Below, piece after piece: positions 37,201-47,500 of a DNA stretch of 64,000 bases. Positions within the stretch are counted from its first letter, which is position 1; each line of letters opens with the position of its first letter. The position numbers and the translations under genes were made by a program. This DNA comes from Zerene cesonia (taxonomy: Eukaryota; Arthropoda; Insecta; Lepidoptera; Pieridae), in NCBI RefSeq assembly GCF_012273895.1, contig NC_052118.1, positions 3,557,696-3,621,695 of the forward strand, given 5' to 3'. A model generated the notes under the pieces. That model made no database searches, was not told where the DNA came from, and saw only the letters and a list, made by a program, of their open reading frames with translations.

Positions 37201-39667
37201 GAACATTCATTCATTGGATAATATTAATCCGTCAAAATTATCATCCGATACTCATGATGTAACACTGGTATCAACACTATTTTCAGAAACTCCGACTGTA
37301 CTGACTGCAATACCTAATGATGGTAGTTCAAACAACATCCAGTATAACATAAAAAAATCCGATACAACGAATAAGGATTTATTAAATAATATTAATAAAT
37401 CGAAATTCTCTAATCGTGACGTACAAACAATGTTAACATTACATTTTGAAAATCAAACAATGTCGACAATACCTTATCCAGAAATAAGTACTGAAATCAA
37501 TACCGATCATAATTTTCTGCCTTCAAGAGGAAGTTGGAACCATGGTAAATCAGGTACAGTAACAGATACAGAATATGCTACTAATACCATAGTGCCTGAA
37601 TCATATCGATACAATTTGTATATAAATAATTTGCAATATAAAGAAACTGACGAGTATGTATTTCAAACTAATGCACCCAAATCAGATAATATTAAAATTT
37701 TAGAGTCTCTTAGCAGCACAAGAGGATTAAATAATCAGATCTACACATTTCCAAGTGACGGATATGTGTCCACAGAACCATTACAAATAAATCTTACTAA
37801 TAATAAAGATTCCTACGGAGATGAGACATTGCCAATAATTACTGAAAGATATCCAGCTGTAACTTCAACTGAAAGTAATGTTTATAAAAGCGTCGAGACT
37901 TCTGCTGTACCAGATTTGTATCAACAATACAATGAAGATGTAGTGAGTGCATCACCTAAACAAATACATGTAAATAAAGCCTATGTTGCAAATGGAGGAA
38001 CTTCGAAAGCACAGGCTATAAATTATAACTACGAAGATACGTCCGTCCCCGGGACGGATAAAAAGCATTTAAAATTCCAAGATAATTTGCTGACAACGAT
38101 CAATTTACAATATGAAACTCCAGATTTCAAGAATCAAAGAATATCTGTTGAAACTTTTTCTTCTATATATTCTGAAAACATTGAAGGGACTTTAACTAAA
38201 ACAACATCACTTCCACAAATAAAAGATAATTTATATGCAACAGAAAAGCCCGATATTCTAAACGGAAACGACGGAATATCAAGCACAAAAAGCCAAACGG
38301 TCCGTTCAGGTAAAGACAATGGAAATACACTCTTTTCATCTATACACGTTACCCAAGGTTTGGAAATTATTAACAATATCATAAGAACAGGAGAAAATAA
38401 TGTAAATATGCTAGAACCAGAAGTTATTTTTCCCGTTGTGTCGAACAATGGTACTACCAGTAGCATTAATTTATCAATAAATGTATTACTCCCAAAAGTA
38501 TCAAAACTGGAAGAGACTAAAACAACAAGCAATCAAAGAATATCTTTTGTTACCTCTCCTATTATTTATTCTGCAAACACAACAGGTACTTTACCTAAGA
38601 CAACATCGCCTCCGCAAATACAAGCAACTTCTTATACAACTAGCAAGCTCGATACGTTAAACCTAAAAGATGGCAGTTCAAGTGTGACACGTCAAACGGC
38701 CAGTACAGCTAGTGACAATGAAAACATACTCTTTTCAGCGATACACGTTACAACTACACCGGATTTGGAAAATATTGAATATACTATAATAACAGGAAAA
38801 AATAAAATAAATACGCCAGAGCCGGAAGTCATATTTTCTATTGTGTCTGACAAGGATACAGCGGAAAATAATAATTCGTCAGTAAATGTATTACGTCCAA
38901 GAATTTTAAATGAAGAGAAGTATCATACTTCGAATTCTACAAAGTCCAAAGTAAATTCAACAGAAAAAAATCAAGCAAAAAATCAAACGACAGTATCGCC
39001 AGTTACTGCCATACATGAAGCTACAGTTAATACTCGTGTAATCGGTTTTAACTGTTTGAATCGTTTTCGTGGAAAGTATGCCGACGAGAATGACTGTCAA
39101 AAGTTCTACATTTGTATTGGAAGATTCTATCCCATAGCCGGACACTGCCCTATTAATACGGTATTTAGCGAAATTCTTAAACAGTGTACTAGGAATTTAT
39201 CTCATTGTGTAAGAAATAATCAATTTAAGTGTGTAAGAGCTGGCAGATTCAGTGATATTTGGGAAAAAAATGCATATTATATTTGTGTAAAAAGTAAAAA
39301 TAAATACGTAAGATTTAAACTTAGGTGTCAAAAAGGCTATGTACTTAACATAAAATCCGTTACTTGTATCGAGGACACATCACAGGTTTTGCTTTCAAAA
39401 CATGAGGTCGATTCTAAAAGTAGCAGTAGTAGGAGTACCGATACTAGGTCAGAAAATTCTGAAAACAAACCTTTGAAATATAATTTCAAGTGTACCCAAG
39501 AAGGTATATTTTCAGAACCACATGATTGTAGGACCTATTATTTATGCACTAAGAATTCCAAATCTGAATTTAGACGCAGAAAGAAAAAATGTGACTCCGA
39601 TGAGGTTTTTCATAAAACAAAGAAAAAATGTGTTGATGCAGAGAGTTACGAGTGTGACGACTTCTAA
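34274..39667 (+). CDS. Large mucin-like protein with four chitin-binding (CBM14) domains
   Basis: Predicted secreted protein of 1771 aa; peritrophic-matrix or cuticle-type chitin binding is inferred from domains. Exon 1 is 34274-34321 (ATG 34274; MALKKKEHKNIYLLFL); exon 2, 34400-39667, is a single 5.27 kb coding exon. The signal peptide spans the junction (NIYLLFLATVIIQVGVTSA). A first six-Cys domain lies at about residues 33-80 (CKGKAFYC, then MIC, IPC, TTC, YEC). About 1480 residues of Ser/Thr/Asn-rich, acidic, Cys-free sequence with many N-x-S/T sites follow. Three classical CBM14 domains close the chain, near 1566-1620, 1625-1675 and 1710-1768, ending ESYECDDF. The central part contains a 133-residue tandem repeat (listed separately) and looser repeats near 36880-37700. 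Poly(A) signal at 39736. The exon 1 choice rests on phase and on completing the signal peptide; another ATG at 34266 is out of frame. No orthologue name is offered because linkers of this type evolve fast. Confidence 0.85.
38132..38930 (+). repeat. 399 bp (133 aa) in-frame tandem duplication in the mucin-like gene
   Basis: Copies start at 38132 and 38531, both with NQRIS. Matching landmarks are GTLTKTTSLPQI / GTLPKTTSPPQI, SSIHVTQ / SAIHVTT, and EPEVIFPVVSNN / EPEVIFSIVSDK. The copies are diverged, so the duplication is old. Confidence 0.85.
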
Positions 39668-39735
39668 GATACTTTGTTTAATTCTTTAAAGATATATTTA
39701 TTTATTATTCATTATAGATTTTAATGCCTTTATTT

Positions 39736-39741
39736 AATAAA
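39736..39741 (+). terminator. Poly(A) signal of the large CBM14 gene
   Basis: AATAAA 69 bases after the TAA stop. Confidence 0.5.
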
Positions 39742-39831
39742 TAAATTAATGAGTACATGATATGGAGCTGGTTTTATTTATAAAAGGTCATAACATCAAT
39801 ACAGTTTCTGGTTTTATATACTAAAGTAGTA

Positions 39832-39837
39832 TTTATT
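39832..39837 (-). terminator. Poly(A) signal of the small CBM14 gene
   Basis: AATAAA on the minus strand, 68 bases past the stop at 39905. With the plus-strand signal at 39736 it leaves less than 100 bases between the two convergent transcripts. Confidence 0.45.
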
Positions 39838-39904
39838 ATTTTATTAAATAATTTATACAATGATACAATCAGTCTTTTATACGAATATAATCCAAAAGAA
39901 ATTA

Positions 39905-40965
39905 TTAATTTTTTCGAGGTCGTCTGTTTGCCGATCCAGCGCCTTGTAAAAATTGATCTTCCTCATCCCTTTCCAAGGAAATACAAAAGCTATTCGAGAA
40001 CAGCGTGCATCGAATAACAGATTCTCCTTTAGCTGGTCTCTGTGGGCAGAAGTAAGTGACGCGCACAGGCCCTTCATCGTCGGTTACAGCAAATTTATAA
40101 TTTTCACATTCAATAGGCTTTACTCTTGTTCCATATGGAGTAAATCCATTCCCATTAATACGATTGGTATCACCCTTCCTGTTACCGTCTGAATAATACC
40201 TGTTTGTAATTGAAGTGTTGTTTCCCAGAGGACATCTGTATTTATCGGGTGAGGTGCATGCCCGCGTATAGCCGTTAAAAACTGTGCGTCCTGTACATTG
40301 GAATTTTAGGCCTTGGAATCGATTTTTATTTGGTATACACAAAATGTAGCCTTTGCAGCCAGGAACATTTGGATCTGCTATCCGCTCATTGCGGTAGCAT
40401 CGGACGTTCTTCGTTAGTGCTGGATCGATATAATTACTAATATTCTCACAGACTTCATTGGATTCTTCATTGCATATTGTATTTGATGGACATAAGAAAG
40501 CTGGACCGAGCGTATTGCCCTCTTCACAAAGTCTTAACCGTGAGACTCCATCACATACAAAACCATACGGTCCGCAGTCCATTTTATTTGTGTAATAGTT
40601 TGTTCCTCTAGCATCAATAAGCGGAAGGATCTGCGTAACAAAATAATTGTTAATTTATTACATATTACATAATTACTTCTTTACAATAAGAACATAATTA
40701 AAAAGAGACGGAAATTATTGGTTAATACTGTAGTAGTTTTCAAGAATATTTTTTTTGGACTAAAATCATTGTAACATCAAGAAAGAGTATTTATGAGTTA
40801 TTTTAAACTTTATATTTTCTCACATGTAATCATATTTCTTATTTATTATTCGCAATTAGGAAGGAAAAAGGATTTTTGTAAATTTCTAATTAAAAATTTC
40901 TTACATTCAATAAATGTTTAACTTACGAGTGACAAAAATATCCACACGGGAGTGTATTTCAACAT
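39905..40965 (-). CDS. Secreted chitin-binding (CBM14) protein, 254 aa
   Basis: Predicted extracellular chitin-binding protein. Exon 1, 40927-40965, encodes MLKYTPVWIFLSL; exon 2, 39905-40630, completes the signal peptide (ILPLIDARG) and the rest. Three Cys-rich modules follow. The first is CGPYGFVC, LRLC, FLCPSNTIC, EVC, with the unusual short Cys-x6-Cys opening also found in the first module of the large neighbour. The second is a standard CBM14: VRCYRNERIADPNVPGCKGY, then LCIPN, FQC, ACTSPDKYRC. The third has only four Cys (IEC, YFC, IRC, SFC) and looks reduced. The C terminus is charged (RRPRKN). It is tail to tail with the large CBM14 gene, 237 bases between stop codons. The shared first module suggests the two are paralogues. 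An internal Met at 40582 would remove the signal peptide, so I prefer the two-exon model. Confidence 0.85.
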
Positions 40966-41523
40966 TTTTCAAACTTAGAACATTTACAATTGACAAGAAA
41001 CACAAAACCTCGTCTCTATACGACCACTGCTCGTCAACTAACAGCATCAGTTACTTTCTTTTCAAACTTCGTATTTCGCATCCAATTATCACTTTTAACA
41101 CCTGAGCTTGGAGAAATGGGTTCATGTCACTGGCTCATTGTGTCGCCTTGTCTTTGTTTTCTTAGCGGGAATTGTTCATAATAAAATATGTTTGTTATCT
41201 ACTCACTCGAAAGCAAATATTGTATTTGTAGGCGTATTTTCGGCGGTGTTTCAAGTTCACACTTTTATGACTGCGTTGCGTGTTTTTGTGCCGAGTGTTT
41301 TATATGTAATGCTCGGAAAAAAATAATATACCTTTATTTCCTTTTTATAATGAAAATTTTGTAAATAAATAGTCATCGGCAAAATTTTTGCAAATAATAT
41401 AAAATAGTATAAAACGCAAAATGTGTATATGTAATAAATTCAAATGTAATGTGATAAAGAAAAGACTGGTTATGACTATAACGTATATATTTCAACTAAA
41501 GTTATTAATAATTATAATTAAAA
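40966..41523. other. Intergenic between the small CBM14 gene and PTCD3
   Basis: 558 bases that should include the CBM14 promoter (minus strand, leftward) and the PTCD3 3' UTR. No coding potential or repeat recognised. Confidence 0.5.
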
Positions 41524-44500
41524 TTAATCTTCATCTGATGTATCGCTGTCGCTTCCTGAACTGGACGATGAATCCATTGGCGCACCGGTCTTTGCTCTGG
41601 AAAAAGATATTCATGATTTCGCTGTCTTTCTTTCATGCTTTCCAAATTACTCTTTTTTAATTTTGATGTCATAAGGTACTTACAAAAACTATTTGAATAT
41701 TTTTCAAAAAACATCAATTTTTTATTTACGTTAGAAATTAAAAGGCAGACCAAGATCACACGCCTTTAACATATTGAATAATTAGCTTATTTTTTTTAAG
41801 ATTCTATATAAAAATACAAGCATATAAACGGCCATATTCATGCTTTGTGCGACATTAGCCAACAAGAGAGATGCTAGCAATTTCACACGAATTAAGTATA
41901 ACCGTAAAAATAGGAATGTTATGCACTCACAAATTATAAGCTTCTGCAATGACTAAAGCCGACGGGTGCAAGGCGGCCTGCAGCGAGGCGCGCGGCTCTC
42001 GCAGCAGAGTCTCCACCTCCTCCACAGGCCGGTTCAGCATCACGCTTAACGTCTCTGTGCACGCTGTTAGTGCCTCTTCGAATCCACACTCCGCTAGGTA
42101 TGTTACGGCTGTCTGGTGGTTGGTAAATAAAAAATCATTTCTTATTCAATTTTAACCGTTATAATAGAAAAAAAAATAAACATATTACTGGCTAAAAAGG
42201 TTTACTTTTTAGCCAGTAATAAAGTATTTAGACGAGGTCGTATAACAATTGATACCTGAGGTTACTGATGTTGTTTGATTGTGTATTGTAAGTGATTCGA
42301 TAATGTATGTGAAATGTACACACTAATATGAGCTTTGTAAGTGGACAAATGTAATATTTGGAAAATCTCGTCGTTTGCGTATGAACATCCTATGTGAGCC
42401 ATCACCTGGGCACGATACATCACGGCCAATGCAACGGCTCACTAAAGATGGCCATACGATAAATCTTCCTGCCAATTTTGAATATACCAGTGTATATAAT
42501 AAGAATAAACATGTATCCAATTCTTAGTGTAAAGTGTATTAATATTAAATAGATTAAATTAACCGCAATTATAATCCAATGTCTTCAGTAAGCGGAGACT
42601 CGGCGTTTGTGTTTGAACATCTGTAGTGAGCCATTACATTGGACATAATATAAAATGTATATAAGCCAATGCAACTTCTCACTAAGACGGCCAAACAATA
42701 TGTTCTAAGATGCTTTTGATGTCTTCTTTTATTAAAGACAGCACATATTTTGAATAGTAAAATAATGATAAAACTTTATAAAAATAATGTATTAATATGT
42801 ATTACAACGTATGAAATAATTATGTTAGCGATAACGATGTAATCTTCAAAGTTTTGAGCAGTGACAGGAAATTTATCTTAACGTTTTAAATATATAATTT
42901 ATTGACAGCATTCATCAATGTGTTATATAATCTAATAGGAGTTTTATAAATAAGTTTAGACTTACGTCAATTATGTTGAGTAGCGATTACACATAAAAAT
43001 TAACTATAAATACTCACGGTCAATTGCTTACGTGCATCCTATTGCTAATCCGTTTTAAACTACAACATTAGCTTAAAATTAATATCATTACAAACATTAC
43101 AAACAGTTTTATACAAAATCGAGTAATGCTCTATATACTATAAATGCTGTCTTGATTCATCCGCAAGGGCTAGAGGACAAAAATTAATTATCTTGAGTAT
43201 TCGAAGACCCGATGAAAGTGTTTAGACATCCACACATAATAAATACCGCATTTCAAGTTAAAAGAGTCCATGTAATTGCACATTCACGACGGCCATACGG
43301 AAACTTCATTGAAGCCAAAGAACGCATATAGACATTTTTTGTGAGCCATTGCCTGGGCACAATACATCACGGCCAATGCAGCGGCTCGCTAATAACGTCT
43401 ATACAACAAGAGGCCTTTGATGCTCTATAATAAAAAAAAAATATAATTCAAAAATAATATCTATAAGAAAATCGATTCAATTCAATTTTAAGGAGTTATT
43501 TTAATCCGGGTTTGTTGAAATTGCATTCTTCTTCATCTTCAACACGTAGTTGCTTAATCGACGAATGTGTTTGGACATCCACGGTGGGCCATTGTATTTT
43601 TGCCTGATTATTAAACCTAGGCCAATGCAACGGCCCACTAAAGACGGCCACACAATATGATCATCTTCTAACTGCCAATCCGGAAACAATTCACATTACA
43701 TATATATTTGTTTATTCTTTTCATCAGAATAGTTTTCGAACAAATTAGCTTTAACATTACATCTTTATATAAACACACCATGACTTGTGAGCGTGGTTTA
43801 ACATGGTTTCACATGAAGTAGATAAAATTCGCTAATTACTAGAAGAAAATAATAATTTGACACTATATTCACAAGCAAATTCTGATAATCTCGAAGAATT
43901 GACGACAGTGTCGTCCACGCAAAGCCATTATTCTAATAAGAGTTTTAAAAGATCTTTCTTGGCGATAAAAACATAAGAGACAACAACTAAAAGCTTGCAC
44001 TATATATACAGTTTAAAATAATTATTTTAAAAACTATATTTATATTTGATATTTAGTTTGAACAACCTATGTGAACCATAGACAAACATACAATATGCAA
44101 AGAGTAATGGCAAAAAAATTAACGTTGAGGTTGAAAAATGAGATTTTGGTTAGTATAAAATAAATATATTCTTATGTAGTAAAGAAAATATTATCCTACT
44201 TGATTAAATGACTTGGAATATGAAGTGAGGAAGTCGTTGTTTGCGCATGAACATCCTGCGTGAGCCATCACCTGGGCACGATACATCACGGCCAATGCAA
44301 CGGCTCACTAAAGATGGCCACACAACCCATCTTGAACGAAGCTTGATGACGGTGTTAGTTAATGATAGAACAGTTTTATATAAATTAACAGTTTTGTTGT
44401 CGTACGTACGTAGTTTTACTTATGTAAATCTAAATTTTAAAGCTTATATATATATTTGGATTGTCTTGATCTTACATTTATATGTAGAACTTCCAGCAGC

Positions 44501-47500
44501 AAGATGGCAATTCCGTGTAGTATGTATATGGACCTCCACGGTGGGCCATTGCATTATTGGCTGTATATAAAAACAAAGCCAATGCAACGGCCCACTAAAG
44601 AAGGCCATATACAATATGAAATTCTTCAATGGATATTGACGTAGCTTAATCAGATCGAACGTAATCTACATTCTAAAATCAACTTCAAGATACTAAATTG
44701 ACGAAACTGAAATTAATCAGATCAGTGCATTTCACTGGCTAACTACTTGCACATTATATAATTAAATAGTAGTACACATTAGTTAGTATAGCATTAGTAG
44801 AATATTCATAACAAACACGTCGCTTGCGTATGAGCATCCTGTGTGAGCCATCACCTGGGCACGACACATCACGGCCAATGCAACGGCTCACTAAAGATGG
44901 CCATACAATCAGTCTTCAACGTAGCTATTTCAATTATTCACGATACTTAACGATCAGGTTATATTTTTTAGTTGGACTATTGCAAAGTAATTAAACAAAG
45001 TTATTAAAGTAGTATACATTCAGATAGAATTATAATTATAACACAAAGAAGTGATTACGATTAGACAAAAATACCTTACTAAATAAAATCTCAACACATT
45101 TTAAACATTACAATTGGTAGACAATCATCTTTAAGTGACAATTTTTTATAATATAGTGGTTTCTTTTTGTTCAAATGCTCCCATCGTTTGCGTATGAACA
45201 TCCTGTGTGAGCCATCACCTGGGCACGATACATCACGGCCAATGCAATTTCTCACTAAAGATGGCCACACAACGCCATAATCTTGCATTTTAATCTCACT
45301 CTGTTAAAATTAATATTATACACAAGACGGATATATCTCAGTGATACAGCCGCTCGATAATTCTCTCCAATTACTAAGGAAATAAATCCATAAAAAGTTA
45401 TAGAAGTCTCGTTTATAGAACTTAATGTTTGTGTGAGCACAATAAATCATGTCTAAGGCAACGGTTGTACTTATGCAATGAGTCTTCAAATGTCCATGTA
45501 TTAATAATCATAAATCATAAAGCGGTTTCAAAGAAAAACCAGAACCATACATGCAGTAATCTGTATTCGTATTACAATTTTGACTATAGTTAGTATAGTA
45601 CATTCTCACGTATTTTCCTTTTTTAAATTTAGGTGAAAAAAAAAATGCCTCCGATTTGTTGAAGACGTCGTTTGCGTATGAACATCCTGCGTGAGCCATC
45701 ACCTGGGCACGATACATCACGGCCAATGCAACGGCTCACTAAAGATGGCCACACAATACAATACAAATCTTGAATTGTAGTCTAATGCGCTATTAAAATT
45801 AATATCATACACAAGGCCACGTGGGCACAATAAATCACGGCCAAATCAACGGCTTTATGACAAAGGCTATACAAAGAAAATTTTGAAATATCCATGTATT
45901 TCAAATAAACGAGTTCCGATATTTTTCCGTTTTGACAACCATAAAACATGAAAAGGTTATCAATGAACATTATACAAATGATATTCTTCTTATATAATCT
46001 GTGTAACAATTTTGATGATACGTACGTTCGTCCTTTTTTACGATACAAAATAATTGCATCCAATTTGTTGAGATCGTAGTATGCGTATGAACATCCTGCG
46101 TGAGCCATCACCTGGGCACGATACATCACGGCCAATGCAACGGCTCACTAAAGATGGCCACACAACGCAATAATCTTGAATTTTAGTCTAATACGCTGTT
46201 AAATTATTATCATACACAAGGCGGATATATAAATAATAAAGTCACTGATTAATTATCCTAATGAAAGAAAGATTTTGTTTACAGAACTCGATGTCTAGGG
46301 AAGTCGTCACCTGGGCACAATAAATCACGTCTAACGCAAAAGTTGCACTTATGCAATAAAGTCTTGAAATGTCCATCAATTAATAACCATAAATCATGAT
46401 TCCCAAGAGAACACAAAAAATACCTACAGTATTCTTCTTATATAATACGTATAATTAATTTTGACTATAGTTAGTTCGTATATAGTATGTTCTTATGTAT
46501 TTTCCTTTTTTTAAAAATAGGTAAAAAACAAATTTGCATCCGATTTGTTGAAAGCGTCGTTTGCGTATGAACATTCTGCGTGAGCCATCACCTGGGCACG
46601 ATGCAGCACGGCCAATGCAACGGCTCACTAAAGATGGCCACACAATGCCATACAAATCTTGAATTTTAGTCTAATGCGCTGTTAAAATTAATAGCATACA
46701 CAAGGCGGATATATAATTGATACAGCCGCTCAATACTTATCATTTCCATAAAAAATGTTTAAAAATCTCGTTTACAGAACTTGACGTCTGTGTGCGTCGC
46801 CACGTGGGCACAATAAATCACAGCCAACTGCTCGATAACAAGAACTATACCAAAAAATATAATTGAAATGTCCATGTGATTCAAACAAATGAGTTTCGAT
46901 ATTTTTCCATTTTGACAACTAAATGAACAGTATACAAATGACATTTTTTTATATAATCTGTGTAACAATTTTGATGATACGTCCGTACGTCCTTTTTTAA
47001 AGAAAAAAATAATTGCATCCAATTTGTTGAGATCGTAGTATGCGTATGAACATCCTGCGTGAGCCATCACCTGGGCACGATACATCACGGCCAATGCAAC
47101 GGCTCACTAAAGATGGCCACACAACGCAATAATCTTGAATTTAAGTCTTAGACGCCGTTAAAATTTTTATCATACACAAGGCGGATATATAATTAGTAAA
47201 GTCAGTGAATAATTACTAAATAAATAAATCACATTTAACGCAACGGTTGTACTTATGTAAAAAAACCTTAATAAGTCCATCAATTAATAACCATAAATCA
47301 TAAAACGGTTTCCAAGAGAAAACAATACGTACAGTATTTTTCTATTGACAATTTTGATTATAGTTAGATATTATATAGTAAGTTCTCATCAGCAAGGAAA
47401 ATTCCTTTTTAAATTTAGGTGAATAAAAATTTAAAATTGCCTCCGATTTGTTGAAAACGTCGTTTGCGCATGAACATCCTGCGTGAGCCATCACCTGGGC

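Noticed and set aside
45508..47094. Repeated minus-strand open frames (MAVMYRAQVMAHAGCSYA and similar) across the hairpin array
   Set aside because: They are translations of the hairpin repeat, run into unrelated AT-rich spacer, and lack splice context. The conserved feature is base pairing, not the reading frame.
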